Shown: positions 8,237 through 18,089, numbered from the stretch's first letter. The stretch is DNA of 64,000 bases from CBDBFG01 sp965204765 (GCA_965204765.1 CBDBFG010000002.1:62001-126000), one strand, 5' to 3'. The notes: generated by a model from the letters alone, not told the origin. Numbers and translations: made by a program.

Positions 8237-11236
8237 ATGCGTAAATTGTTTTCTTTCTTTCTTCTATTTATTATAACATCGACTGGACAAGCATTTTGTA
8301 CTGAATCAGAAGAAGGTCATCAGGCACAAAGAGCTGTGCATACAAGATTTAGAATGCATCAGATACCAGATGAACTTGTATCAGCTACTGACACACAACC
8401 AAACAGCTTAGTATGTTTAGATGAGTTACTAGAACTATACAATAAAGTACCTGGACAACCAGCAACTAGCCTTACATTCAGCGGAGCACCTACAACTATA
8501 GCAGATCTTTTTGCTGATTTTGCAATGATCAATTCTGGTGAATGTAGTAGCTGTCGGCATTTACAATATAATCCAACAAATAATGAATGGGTGTTTGACT
8601 TTAGTAATCAAGGACTTTCTTCACAACAATTATTTGGAATTATAACAAGCTTATTAATTAATGAACAAAGATTAACACAAGGCAAAGGATTTAATATCGT
8701 TGGCTTAGATATCTCAGGCAATGAACTTTCAGACTCATATGATATTGCTACTATATTTGCTCATAGAGCGTTTACCAACTTGCAACGTTTGAATCTTTCT
8801 AATTCAATCAATAGCTATTACTTTCTGCACTCTCTAATAGATAGTTTTAGTAATTTAACAAAACTAAAAGAGTTGGATGTTAGACAAGAACATTTATTTC
8901 CATTTGAACATGATACAATGCTATTGTTTTATAAAAGCTTCTCACACCTATCTTCGTTGAGAGTGCTAAAAATAGCTAATACATTATGTTCTGCACAAGA
9001 TTGCATTACAACTTTATTTGCTAACCTTCCTATTTCTACACTTGAAGAATTAGATGTATCTGGATCATACTTTAAAGGCACAGCAAGAGAGACTTTTATA
9101 AAAGTTTTACCTAATTTTACATCTTTACAATCACTTAATTTATCGGGGATTGCAATTGATGATGCTTTCAACAAATCAGTTTTTGCTTGGTTTGGACCCG
9201 CAATATCAAAGGTCGTAACTCTCAGAAGATTAGATTTTTCACATTGCATAACTGAAAAAGCACCAAGAGATTCTCAAGGTGACTACATTGCTGCAATGAT
9301 ACGCACTTTAAAAAATCTACAATACTTAAATTTAGGCGATAATTACATACCAGGAATAACTTCTTATAATGCATTAGCTACTGCTTTATCAGAGTTAAGA
9401 AATTTAAGATATTTTAATATGACAAGGTGTGGACTATTTATGCCTGATGCTATTCCGTTATTAACAGCCATAACATCACTTCCATCTCTAGAATCGCTTT
9501 ATATCTTACAGTTTAATCAATGGGAAGATGAGTTACTGAATACCCTAAGAAAATATTGGAATAAAAGAAATACACAAACAGATATCTATCAAATTGCAAC
9601 ATGTAATGATATTAAGAATTATTTTGCTTCCTTAACACCACCAGTAATAGAAGTTGATTTATCGGGACAGATGTGGAGGCCAGAACAGATAATATCCTGT
9701 TTTATTGAACAATTAACGGCACATAAGCGCACTTTAAGACGATTGAATCTTGCTGGTAATTCTATATATGAATGGTCAGCATACCCATTGGTACAAGGAT
9801 TACAGGCCTTTACCCAATTAACTGTTTTGAACTTATCAGGTGTAAAATTAGATGGAAGAAGCGATTATAATACACCTAAAGTTTTGGCAAGCACCTTACA
9901 GCAATTATCTAACCTTCAATCACTGATATTATCTGATTGCTGGATTGGTCTACAGCAAACAGAGGATTTGGTATGGTTAATGCAAGGGCTGCAATCTTTG
10001 CCTCGTCTAGTTAGCTTAGATATTTCCAGTAACTTATTAACTAGCGGAATACCTGGGTATGGTCAACCCTTATCCAGCTCTATTCAAGAGAATTTTATGC
10101 ATAGCTTGGTTAGAATGACCAACTTGATAGCTTTAAATATCTCTGATACTGGTTTAGGAAATGCATTTGCAGTAGGAAGAAAGGTCACGATTATTTTTGC
10201 TACAGGTGTAGGAGGTATGCAGCAATTGAAAGCGTTAAATGTGGGAAAATTTCAGTATAATCGCTGGACTGAATTTCCTAAATATTTTGGTGAATCAGTC
10301 AATAAACTGTCTTTACTCACTGATTTTACTTTTACAGCATCATCTGTTCCGCAAATAGATCTATCTCCTGTACTACATAGCTTAATAAGCTCAGGTTTAT
10401 ACGAAAGAGATTATGATATAACTTTGGCTACATCAGAATTCGCATTAGATCAATGGTCTAATAAACAACCATACGTTCAAACGTGGCAAATTATGACCAA
10501 ACGAGCATTACCTTCATGTAAAATGCAAATGCATGCCAGTGAAACACAATTTGATACCAGCACAACACCAAATGCCTTGATGAGGCCTGATACATTTACA
10601 ATAGACGGCCCTTTACTTGAAAGAGGTATGCCATTTGTATTTCAAGAACAGCAATATTTATGCGATATGATCGATCCAAGTCAAATTATTGAAGGAAGGT
10701 TACATTTGTATCCAATTGAAGGAGATTACGTATATGAATGTAATCCAGTAATTATTCAACCCACACAACATCACGTATTAGCAACCAGTATACTAAATGG
10801 TATGACCACAACCAATCACATACTTTTTGCAATATCAACAACCGGCGATGTGGTGGAAATGATCACTAAAGGTGCTGGATTTAAAGAGCTAGGAATAAGA
10901 GCTTGTTCTGTGGCACTAGGGTCATTAGGCACATATGCGTTGTTACCTGCTTTGGATTCGTTACCATATGGTAGAGAAGTAATGATTACAACCATCGGTG
11001 GCTTGCAGGTATTTAATATGTACAAAAATAGCTTTAACATTGTTAGACATGCCAGAAATATTTGGAGATATTTTTCTGTCACAGATAAATCACCGGATGA
11101 AGACATAGAAGATGTTGAATCACCTTCCCCAGCTCAGCAACAAAGTGAACAATCAGATAATCACAATTTCTGGAACAAGGCTAAAGAAGTGGTTAGTAAT
11201 ACCGTACAAAACGTAAAAGCGTGGTTCAGTAGCTAA
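8237..11236 (+). CDS. Large secreted leucine-rich-repeat protein
   Basis: 999 aa. Signal peptide MRKLFSFFLLFIITSTGQAFC. Residues about 130-710 hold degenerate leucine-rich repeats of the ribonuclease-inhibitor type (28-30 residue period), e.g. LQRLNLSNSINS, LKELDVRQ, LEELDVSGSYFK, LQSLNLSGIAID, LRRLNLAGNSIY and LVSLDISSNLL. Residues about 850-930 contain hydrophobic stretches (HILFAISTTGDV, IRACSVALGSLGTYALLPAL) that could insert in a membrane, then a Pro/Gln/Ser-rich acidic linker and a final helix (FWNKAKEVVSNTVQNVKAWF). Such LRR proteins in intracellular bacteria are commonly effectors or adhesins; that is inference. It follows the Lon-like ATPase operon by 139 bp and may share its role. 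Confidence 0.85.
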   Translation: MRKLFSFFLLFIITSTGQAFCTESEEGHQAQRAVHTRFRMHQIPDELVSATDTQPNSLVCLDELLELYNKVPGQPATSLTFSGAPTTIADLFADFAMINSGECSSCRHLQYNPTNNEWVFDFSNQGLSSQQLFGIITSLLINEQRLTQGKGFNIVGLDISGNELSDSYDIATIFAHRAFTNLQRLNLSNSINSYYFLHSLIDSFSNLTKLKELDVRQEHLFPFEHDTMLLFYKSFSHLSSLRVLKIANTLCSAQDCITTLFANLPISTLEELDVSGSYFKGTARETFIKVLPNFTSLQSLNLSGIAIDDAFNKSVFAWFGPAISKVVTLRRLDFSHCITEKAPRDSQGDYIAAMIRTLKNLQYLNLGDNYIPGITSYNALATALSELRNLRYFNMTRCGLFMPDAIPLLTAITSLPSLESLYILQFNQWEDELLNTLRKYWNKRNTQTDIYQIATCNDIKNYFASLTPPVIEVDLSGQMWRPEQIISCFIEQLTAHKRTLRRLNLAGNSIYEWSAYPLVQGLQAFTQLTVLNLSGVKLDGRSDYNTPKVLASTLQQLSNLQSLILSDCWIGLQQTEDLVWLMQGLQSLPRLVSLDISSNLLTSGIPGYGQPLSSSIQENFMHSLVRMTNLIALNISDTGLGNAFAVGRKVTIIFATGVGGMQQLKALNVGKFQYNRWTEFPKYFGESVNKLSLLTDFTFTASSVPQIDLSPVLHSLISSGLYERDYDITLATSEFALDQWSNKQPYVQTWQIMTKRALPSCKMQMHASETQFDTSTTPNALMRPDTFTIDGPLLERGMPFVFQEQQYLCDMIDPSQIIEGRLHLYPIEGDYVYECNPVIIQPTQHHVLATSILNGMTTTNHILFAISTTGDVVEMITKGAGFKELGIRACSVALGSLGTYALLPALDSLPYGREVMITTIGGLQVFNMYKNSFNIVRHARNIWRYFSVTDKSPDEDIEDVESPSPAQQQSEQSDNHNFWNKAKEVVSNTVQNVKAWFSS

Positions 11237-11283
11237 CAAAACAACCACGCCAAGACATAAAACACAATAAAAATTAAATAAGA

Positions 11284-11550
11284 TTATTCCCCTGCATCCC
11301 ATTTAAATTGCTCCCTGAAACGCTCAGGGATATCTACATGCTTGCCTTCAAACATAGCCACTCTAATACGAGACAACTCTATTATGTCCTTCTGCTCTTC
11401 AAATAATCTTTGTATATCCTCTTCGGTAACAGGGCGTCTTGGCCCCCAAATTGCGTCTACCGCAGCATCCCGATCAGCTACAGGATCACCTGCTGCTAAT
11501 AGACAGCTGGAACACAATAACATCATCACAAATAATAAATAATTTTTCAT
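11284..11550 (-). CDS. Small hypothetical secreted protein
   Basis: 88 aa; signal peptide MKNYLLFVMMLLCSSCLLAA then GDPVADRDAAVDAIW. LLCSSC loosely resembles a lipobox but the cleavage after LLAA fits better. The mature part is a charged helical peptide (EEDIQRLFEEQKDIIELSR). AAAGAGGTG lies about 6 bp before the ATG. It is convergent with the LRR gene and lies just downstream of the split trypsin-like protease gene, possibly as its operon partner. No homologue is recognised. Confidence 0.7.
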   Translation of the reverse strand: MKNYLLFVMMLLCSSCLLAAGDPVADRDAAVDAIWGPRRPVTEEDIQRLFEEQKDIIELSRIRVAMFEGKHVDIPERFREQFKWDAGE

Positions 11551-11585
11551 ATCAACACCTCTTTAGTTCATTATATTATCTTTTC

Positions 11586-12598
11586 CTACATGGCACAAGC
11601 TTGTTCGTCTTGGCCATTAAACTTGGAACATACACCTACTATATTTACATAACCATTACTATGAACGTGAAATAATGCTCCACCACTCATCCCCTGAGTG
11701 GCAAAAACGTCGTGCATAAGCTTTCTACCGGTAAGACATTTTAAATGCCCGCCAGTGATAGTAAAAGGATTTGTTCTATGTAAAGTCATTGGAAAACCAG
11801 CATAAAAGAAGGGTAATCCCATATAATGCTGTATATCCCTTATAGATGAGAATAAAACCTTACTTCTAGCATCGGGACTAATAGAAATACTGCCATCAAT
11901 CTTGGCAATTACACAATCATCATCCCATGAATAATGGGGTTGTGTACTGGATAATGAATGAAACTCTGGATGAACAGTCCTTGAGGATTTAAATCCCGTT
12001 ATTTTGAACCTGGTTGCTGTCGCTAGTATCTCACCTGTCTCACAATTTAAATCTGAAGATAAAATAAAATAAAACTCTGAACGTTCATCCATACTTTTAA
12101 AAGAATGGGCACAAGTTAAGTATGACCATCATCACTACCAAAATGCAGACAAGCACTAGAATAACCTTGTTGCATACCATCCACTATGCGATATATTATG
12201 CCGGTAATAGATTTTACTAAGTTAAAAGCATCTTCTGGCTGTCTTGCTGATCCTACCACGGAACTATCGTGAAAAACACACTTCTGTGCCACTCTGGCGG
12301 CACTTTCTCGATCCAAGAGATTTCTATCTAATACATCATCAATCATCTTTCTAGTAGCACCACCATCACCAGTAGCCGGAAAATCAATATCTAATGTCGC
12401 ACGAAGTCTACTAGTCACTTCTAATACCTTATCTGCGTCTTCATCAGGACACGATTCCAACATTCCATCTAACGCATGTAAATTAGCTACAGTCGGAGAG
12501 GAATGAAATCTTTCATACTCAAATCGAACAAAGTCATGATAAGACGGTGTGCACAATACACTGGCAATAGTAAGGTAACAAATAAATAATATACGCAT
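11586..12598 (-). pseudogene. Secreted trypsin-like serine protease split by a frameshift
   Basis: Two adjacent minus-strand frames together make one chymotrypsin-fold protease. The upstream part (ATG 12598, signal peptide MRILFICYLTIASVLC) ends at a TAA at 12116-12118 after LHFGSDDGHT. In the other frame the sequence continues YLTCAHSFKSMDERSEF, giving the catalytic His motif TCAHS with the His codon at 12105-12107. The downstream part then supplies Asp in DDDCVIAKI and Ser in TQGMSGGALF. All three catalytic residues survive, so one small indel around 12116-12125 separates the halves. It may be a recent inactivation, a sequencing error or frameshifting; no classical slippery heptamer is visible. 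The total would be about 340 aa. Confidence 0.75.
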
Positions 12599-12723
12599 AT
12601 CAACATCGATCAATTATATCAAACTTATACAACGAAAAAGACTTTTTGTCAATATATGGTCATTATGATTGAGTTGCTTACTGTCTTTTAATAAATTAGA
12701 ATGACATAACAATAATTAGTTAA

Positions 12724-13245
12724 CTAGCAATGCTTTAGCTCATGTTTAAGCAAGAAATCTTTTATAACTAAACCAGCCTTATAACCACCCAAACCACCGT
12801 CACTGTGAACCACCCGATGACAAGGAACAATAATGTGAATTTTATTACTACCATTTGCATTAGCAACTGCTCTATAAGCTTTTGGGCTGTTGATATTAGC
12901 AGCCTGTTGTTTATAACTTATAGTATATCCGTATTCAATATCTAACAAACTTTGCCATACCATATTTTGAAACTGTGATCCTATCAAGCTAATAGGAGTA
13001 CTAAATATTCGTAAAGCCCCACAAAAATACTCATTTAATTCATAACGTAATAAGGCAGTTAATTCGTTTTCTTGCTCGATGAGATTAGAATACTTTCCTT
13101 GTAAAAGACACAACAACGATTGTTTATCATCATAAGAGTCAATGAACTGTAATTCATACAAACAATCATCATCCGATATTGCATACATCATACCTATCGG
13201 TGTTGTTATAAGACTAATGATCTGCGGTTTAGTAACATCTATCAT
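12724..13245 (-). CDS. ogt: Methylated-DNA--protein-cysteine methyltransferase
   Basis: 173-aa suicide repair protein that transfers the alkyl group from O6-alkylguanine to its own cysteine. The active-site motif is IIVPCHRVVHSDGGLGGY near the C-terminus, preceded by the DNA-binding helix region (FQNMVWQSLLDIEYGYTISY and KAYRAVANANGSN). Length and motif fit Ogt/MGMT without an Ada regulatory domain. ATG 13245 is the natural start. It stands alone between secreted-protein genes; the neighbours give no functional link. Confidence 0.95.
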   Translation of the reverse strand: MIDVTKPQIISLITTPIGMMYAISDDDCLYELQFIDSYDDKQSLLCLLQGKYSNLIEQENELTALLRYELNEYFCGALRIFSTPISLIGSQFQNMVWQSLLDIEYGYTISYKQQAANINSPKAYRAVANANGSNKIHIIVPCHRVVHSDGGLGGYKAGLVIKDFLLKHELKHC

Positions 13246-13371
13246 TAACGATAGAATAGCAACACATCTTGGTAATTACAAGGCATCACATTATTAGTAA
13301 TACAATATAGAGAAAGCAGAGATTGTTTAATCTCTGCTACAAATAATTGAAAGGAATTGTGGTTAAAAATT

Positions 13372-13647
13372 TTATTCGCTCTCTTGTCGTGCTCTAGCAA
13401 CATCTCCTTGTTGTCTTTCTCTTAACAAATCACTAGGAGATCTAGTCATAGCACAAGATTTACCAGATTTTTCAAGTATCTTATCCGTGGAATCTCCACG
13501 AGCAAACTGTGCATGCACTCTCGCTACAACAGATGGACGTCTCATTACCTGTTCCACTGTTTGTTCTGCACCTACATCCGGCATAGAATAACCGCTGTTC
13601 ATCATAAAATATCCAGCTAATAAAATTATCTTTGTTTTTGTTGTCAT
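13372..13647 (-). CDS. Small secreted protein under a CtrA-type site
   Basis: From ATG 13647 the product is 91 aa: MTTKTKIILLAGYFMMNSGYS is a signal peptide, followed by a charged, Arg-rich, probably disordered or helical mature part (EQVMRRPSVVARVHAQFARG ... LLRERQQGDVARARQESE). An upstream in-frame start (MGDTSS) is possible but would lengthen the n-region. The site TTAACCCCCTGTTAA at 13694-13708 ends 46 bp before the ATG, as at the other secreted-protein genes with this box. No family is recognised. Confidence 0.7.
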   Translation of the reverse strand: MTTKTKIILLAGYFMMNSGYSMPDVGAEQTVEQVMRRPSVVARVHAQFARGDSTDKILEKSGKSCAMTRSPSDLLRERQQGDVARARQESE

Positions 13648-13693
13648 GCTACTTGTATCTCCCATTTACTTATCAAACCCTATAGCTAGATGG

Positions 13694-13708
13694 TTAACCC
13701 CCTGTTAA
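13694..13708. promoter_or_regulatory. CtrA-type binding site, with a third half-site
   Basis: TTAA-CCCCCTG-TTAA followed by C matches the alphaproteobacterial CtrA consensus TTAA-N7-TTAAC exactly. A further half-site TTAG follows at the same 7-bp spacing (13716-13719), giving three phased half-sites. It lies 46 bp upstream of the secreted 91-aa gene on the minus strand and 120 bp before typA on the plus strand; the distance favours the former as target. Confidence 0.7.
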
Positions 13709-13828
13709 CAAATGGTTAGCAAACGGTAAAACTGGTAAATTAAAATAATCGTACTATCACTAAATTTTCTGTACATTCAAGGCAACTTATTATATAAGCT
13801 ATAGCATAAAATTACTATAGTACAGACA

Positions 13829-15643
13829 ATGACAAAATTAAGAAATATTGCAATTATCGCCCACGTTGATCACGGTAAAACTACCTTGGTTGATGGATTA
13901 TTCCAACAAAGTGGCATGTTTCGAGAAAATCAAGCGGTGCAAACCAGAGCAATGGACTCTAACGACTTGGAACGTGAACGTGGGATTACTATCCTAGCGA
14001 AATGTACTTCTGTACTATGGAACGATGAACGTATTAACATTGTTGACACCCCTGGACATGCTGATTTTGGTGGCGAGGTAGAACGTACCTTATCAATGGT
14101 TGATGGAGTAGTGCTATTAGTCGATGCAGCCGAAGGCCCAATGCCACAAACTAAATTCGTAGTTAGCAAAGCACTTGCAATTGGATTAAAGCCAATAGTA
14201 GTAATTAACAAAGCTGATAAACCTGACGCACGTGCAGACGAAGTATTAGACGAAGTTTTTGATTTATTTATTAGCCTAGAAGCAACAGATGAACAACTAG
14301 ACTTTCCAGTTATTTATGCATCTGCTAAAGAAGGATGGGCGGTAAAAGAACTATCCGATGAGCGTAAAAATCTTAATCCATTATTTGATACCATTATTCA
14401 ACATATTCATGCCCCTCAATTTGATACCAACAAACCGTTTTCTATGCTAGTAACAATGCTGGATGTCGATCCTTATTTGGGTAGAGTGTTAACAGGACGA
14501 GTGCAAAGCGGTAGTGCGAAACTTAATATGCCTGTACATGCATTATCCTTAGAGGATGAAAAAGTTGAAAATGCAAAATTATCTAAGCTATTGGCTTATC
14601 GTGGCCTTACCAGAGAAGCTGTAGAAGAAGTACATGCTGGGGATATCGTCGCGATTGCCGGCCTAGCCAAGGCAACCGTTGCACAAACTATATGTGACCC
14701 GGAAATAATGCAATCGATAAAAGCACAACCAATAGACCCGCCTACTCTGTCGATGACTTTTACGGTCAATGATTCTCCATTATCCGGCCAAGACGGTAAA
14801 AAAGTAACCAGTCGTTTAATATACGATCGTTTAATGAGCGAAGCCGAAAGTAATGTATCTATTAGAGTAACTAAAAACACGGGGGATGAATCTTTCGAAG
14901 TTAGTGGTCGAGGAGAATTACAACTTGGCGTATTAATAGAAAATATGCGCCGTGAAGGATTTGAACTGTCTATCAGTAAACCACAAGTTGTCTACCAAGA
15001 AAAAAATGGTAAAAAGCTTGAACCAATAGAAGAAGTTGTAATTGATGTAGATGAAGAATTTTCCGGAGTTATCATAGAAAGCCTTGGTATACGTAGAGCA
15101 GAAATGACAGATATGTCTCCGATGATTGGTGGTAAAACCAGATTGAAATTTCACGCACCATCGCGTGGTTTAATCGGATATCAAAGCCAATTTATGACCG
15201 AAACTAGAGGCACTGGAATAATGACCAGAATTTTTAGTCATTATGCTGAATTCAAAGGAAATATTGAAAAACACAGAAATGGCGTACTAATCTCTAATGG
15301 ACAAGGTAAAGCTGTCGGTTACGCTCTATTTAATCTTGAAGATCGCGGTATATTTTTTATCGAACCTGGCTCTGAAGTTTATCAAGGAATGATCATAGGA
15401 GAACACAACAGAGGAAACGACCTTGAAGTAAATGCCATGAAAGCAAAACAACTTAGCAATGTTAGAGCATCGGGTAAAGATGATGCTATAAAATTACCGA
15501 CACCAAGAAAAATGTCTTTGGAACAAGCATTAACCTATATAGATAACGATGAATTGGTTGAAGTAACCCCGAATAATATCCGGCTGCGCAAAAGATATTT
15601 AGATCCTAATGAAAGAAAAAGAGCTACCAAAAACAACTCGTAG
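13829..15643 (+). CDS. typA: Ribosome-associated GTPase TypA/BipA
   Basis: 604-aa translational GTPase related to EF-G that acts on ribosomes, mostly in 50S assembly and stress response. G motifs are present: [13 protein letters not shown] (G1), RERGITI (G2), [11 protein letters not shown] (G3), NKADKPDAR (G4) and ASAKEGW (G5). The domain order and length are normal for the family: GTPase, beta-barrel, two alpha-beta domains ([16 protein letters not shown]) and a C-terminal domain with [18 protein letters not shown] 13829 begins [17 protein letters not shown]. Confidence 0.97.
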   Translation: MTKLRNIAIIAHVDHGKTTLVDGLFQQSGMFRENQAVQTRAMDSNDLERERGITILAKCTSVLWNDERINIVDTPGHADFGGEVERTLSMVDGVVLLVDAAEGPMPQTKFVVSKALAIGLKPIVVINKADKPDARADEVLDEVFDLFISLEATDEQLDFPVIYASAKEGWAVKELSDERKNLNPLFDTIIQHIHAPQFDTNKPFSMLVTMLDVDPYLGRVLTGRVQSGSAKLNMPVHALSLEDEKVENAKLSKLLAYRGLTREAVEEVHAGDIVAIAGLAKATVAQTICDPEIMQSIKAQPIDPPTLSMTFTVNDSPLSGQDGKKVTSRLIYDRLMSEAESNVSIRVTKNTGDESFEVSGRGELQLGVLIENMRREGFELSISKPQVVYQEKNGKKLEPIEEVVIDVDEEFSGVIIESLGIRRAEMTDMSPMIGGKTRLKFHAPSRGLIGYQSQFMTETRGTGIMTRIFSHYAEFKGNIEKHRNGVLISNGQGKAVGYALFNLEDRGIFFIEPGSEVYQGMIIGEHNRGNDLEVNAMKAKQLSNVRASGKDDAIKLPTPRKMSLEQALTYIDNDELVEVTPNNIRLRKRYLDPNERKRATKNNS

Positions 15644-15716
15644 CATCATAAAGCAAGCAATAAAATTATAATATTATTCATGGACGATGATGCTAGTTAC
15701 ATACACCGTACTCCAC

Positions 15717-15731
15717 TTAACTCTTTATTAA
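15717..15731. promoter_or_regulatory. CtrA-type binding site before the 38-aa peptide gene
   Basis: TTAA-CTCTTTA-TTAA lies 44 bp upstream of ATG 15776. The spacing to the start codon is almost identical to that at the other secreted-protein genes of the window (44-47 bp in most), which supports both the site and the tiny gene. Confidence 0.65.
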
Positions 15732-15775
15732 ACATTTTATTGTAACGTACATATGTGGTGATGATGGAGGAAACA

Positions 15776-15892
15776 ATGAAATTAAATATCATTACATTAC
15801 TGGTAATAGGATTACTTTCTATTGGCAACACAAATATTTCCATGGAAATCGGTGCTGTATGCAACGATGATGGTTACGCCACCGGCGCATAA
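15776..15892 (+). CDS. 38-aa exported peptide
   Basis: Reads MKLNIITLLVIGLLSIGNTN, then ISMEIGAVCNDDGYATGA and stop. The first 20 residues form a textbook signal peptide, so the mature peptide would be only about 15-20 residues with one Cys. A strong GGAGG (15764-15768) lies 7 bp before the ATG, and a CtrA-type site ends 44 bp upstream. A 10-bp stem-loop follows the stop. These three independent signals support a real gene despite its size. It could be a bacteriocin-like or host-directed peptide, or the stump of a longer secreted protein. Confidence 0.6.
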   Translation: MKLNIITLLVIGLLSIGNTNISMEIGAVCNDDGYATGA

Positions 15893-15900
15893 TATTTAAC

Positions 15901-15930
15901 AGGCTTAGTTAGTTTAATATAGCTAAGCCT
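15901..15930. terminator. Stem-loop after the 38-aa peptide gene
   Basis: AGGCTTAGTT pairs with AGCTAAGCCT across a 10-nt loop, starting 8 bp after the stop codon. There is no run of U behind it, so it may be a 3' stabilising hairpin or a weak terminator. The remaining DNA to kdsB (15931-16231) shows no other gene. Confidence 0.4.
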
Positions 15931-16231
15931 ATCACCATATAAAATCACGATAAAATTTATACGACATTAATTTACGAATACCTTATCTGCGAAAATATAT
16001 GGCTCCACGTGTCAGCTAAATCTATCATACAGCTCTCCTTTTACCTTAAACCTGTCGATACATCTGATATTTTTCTGTATTCCGCCGCAATATCGCGTGA
16101 TATGTATATACTTACAGTAAATAATTCATTCACCCAATTACTACTTACAGAAAAACATCCATCACATTAAAAGCATAGTAGACTTTTCATCTCTTGTTTG
16201 TATACTACGTGATGATTGAAAATATATTGAT

Positions 16232-16954
16232 ATGACTACAGCTATTTTTATACCAGCACGACTGGGATCTACTAGACTACCTAATAAAATTATTGCTGAT
16301 ATTAACGGTATTCCCCTCATCGCAAGAGTAGTAACACAAGCAAAAAAAGCTGATATTGGCAAAGTATATGTTGCTTGTGATTCAAAACAAATAGCTGAAA
16401 TTGCTGAAAATTATGGAGCACATGCTATTATCACCGATCCAGACCTGCCATCTGGTTCTGACAGAATTTACGCTGCACTATCGCAAATAGATGCAACCAA
16501 AAAAATCACTAGAATAGTAAATTTACAAGGAGATCTACCAAATATATCACCACAGGCTATACAACAATCCATAATACCAATAGACAATGGATTCGAAGTA
16601 GGAACCCTAGCCAGCATAATTGATAATAAGCAAGATCTAGCTAATAATAGCGTTGTTAAAATAGCAATGAATGCCAAAGATGATAATTTATATAATGCGT
16701 TGTATTTTAGTCGATCGGCAATCCCGTATAACGCCCAGCGATATTATCACCACATTGGGATATATAGCTATACTAGAAATGCTATAGAAAAATTTATCCA
16801 ATTACCAGTTGGAGAATTAGAGCAAATAGAAAAACTAGAACAACTAAGGTTATTAGAAAATAACTTTAAGATAGGTGTTGCAACTGTAAATGAAACCCCT
16901 ATTAGTATTGATACCAAACAAGATTTAGAAAACGCACGCAAAAAAATATTATAA
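16232..16954 (+). CDS. kdsB: 3-deoxy-manno-octulosonate cytidylyltransferase
   Basis: Activates Kdo as CMP-Kdo in the cytoplasm for attachment to lipid A. The nucleotidyltransferase signature IFIPARLGSTRLPNK is at the N-terminus, followed by DPDLPSGSDRIYAAL, NLQGDLPNI (metal-binding Asp), YFSRSAIPYN and the terminal IDTKQDLENARK. 240 aa is normal. There is no clear Shine-Dalgarno sequence before ATG 16232. Together with lpxB and lpxI it shows that this organism makes LPS, which several intracellular relatives have lost. Confidence 0.95.
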   Translation: MTTAIFIPARLGSTRLPNKIIADINGIPLIARVVTQAKKADIGKVYVACDSKQIAEIAENYGAHAIITDPDLPSGSDRIYAALSQIDATKKITRIVNLQGDLPNISPQAIQQSIIPIDNGFEVGTLASIIDNKQDLANNSVVKIAMNAKDDNLYNALYFSRSAIPYNAQRYYHHIGIYSYTRNAIEKFIQLPVGELEQIEKLEQLRLLENNFKIGVATVNETPISIDTKQDLENARKKIL

Positions 16955-17067
16955 CATTTTTAATTTGCATCAATATGCATTATAAGCCGTACAAAATTAA
17001 TGCTTTTGCATAAATTAAATGTTATAGTACCCTGGCTTTTGTAGCGATACCATTGATATAAATTAAA

Positions 17068-17142
17068 GGGTGCGTAGCTCAGCGGGAGAGCGCTATGTTG
17101 ACATCGTAGAGGTCGCTGGTTCAATCCCAGCCGTACCCACCA
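17068..17142 (+). tRNA. tRNA-Val (anticodon GAC)
   Basis: A complete cloverleaf: acceptor GGGTGCG/CGTACCC, D arm GCTC..GAGC, anticodon stem CTATG/CGTAG with loop TTGACAT (anticodon GAC), T arm GCTGG TTCAATC CCAGC, and an encoded CCA after discriminator A. It stands alone between kdsB and an SDR gene. No integrated element or duplicated 3' end is seen beside it. Confidence 0.95.
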
Positions 17143-17270
17143 TGAATATTAATAGGACTGATTTAAAAGAAATATAGAGATTTACAATACATATTGCATA
17201 TATAAAACATAGCATATGCTGTTTTTATTTGTATTAAAAACATTGTACAATCTAATATGATGTGACGATT

Positions 17271-18089
17271 ATGAGCAATTTAAAAAATAAAGTACTTTTC
17301 ATTACTGGTGCCTCGCGAGGGATAGGTAAAGCTATTGCGCTAAAAGCAGCAAAAGATGGTGCCAAGATAGTAATAGCTTCAAAAACTACGGAAAACCACC
17401 CTAAGTTACCTGGCACGATCTATCAAACAGCACAAGAAATAGAGCAATTAGGCGGATGTGCTCTTGCCATTAAATTAGATGTTAGAGATGATGAGCAAAT
17501 TAGATATGCCATAGAACAAACAACAGAAAAATTTGGCCATATAGATATTCTGATTAATAATGCAAGTGCAATTGCTCTTGATGGCACCTTGAAAACACCC
17601 ATGAAAAAATTTGATTTGATGATGGATGTAAATGTTAGAGCAACCTATGCCTTGTCTCAGGCTTGTTTACCATATATGCCTAAGTCGGGAAACTCTCATA
17701 TACTGACGTTATCTCCACCAATATCTCTTAATCCTAAATGGTTTATATCACACTGTGCATATACTATTTCCAAATATGGTATGAGCATGTGCACCATTGG
17801 CATGGCAGAAGAATTCAAAGATGAGAACATTCATATCAATTCACTTTGGCCCAAAACTACGATTGCAACCTCAGCCGTACAAATGTTGGGCGGAGACGCT
17901 CTTATACAAGCGTCACGTACTACGGAAATAGTTGCTGATGCTGCATACTGGATATTGACTAAATGTAATCAAACAGGACAATTCTTCATCGATGAAGAAA
18001 TTATTACCAATAAAATGAATTGTAACAACCTAGACAAATATTCTATCGCCAGTGGAAAGAGTCTAGCAAAAGACCTATTCGTAGAATAG
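17271..18089 (+). CDS. Short-chain dehydrogenase/reductase, HSDL2-like
   Basis: 272 aa from ATG 17271; an in-frame GTG at 17262 is possible. Rossmann-fold cofactor motif FITGASRGIGKAIALKAA, then DILINNAS and the active-site Y-x3-K in AYTISKYGMSM. The extended loop ASKTTENHPKLPGTI and the segment HILTLSPPISLNPKWF are typical of the hydroxysteroid-dehydrogenase-like protein 2 subgroup, whose substrates are poorly known and often linked to lipid or fatty-acid metabolism. There is no operon partner: a tRNA lies upstream and RNase J 126 bp downstream. Confidence 0.85.
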   Translation: MSNLKNKVLFITGASRGIGKAIALKAAKDGAKIVIASKTTENHPKLPGTIYQTAQEIEQLGGCALAIKLDVRDDEQIRYAIEQTTEKFGHIDILINNASAIALDGTLKTPMKKFDLMMDVNVRATYALSQACLPYMPKSGNSHILTLSPPISLNPKWFISHCAYTISKYGMSMCTIGMAEEFKDENIHINSLWPKTTIATSAVQMLGGDALIQASRTTEIVADAAYWILTKCNQTGQFFIDEEIITNKMNCNNLDKYSIASGKSLAKDLFVE

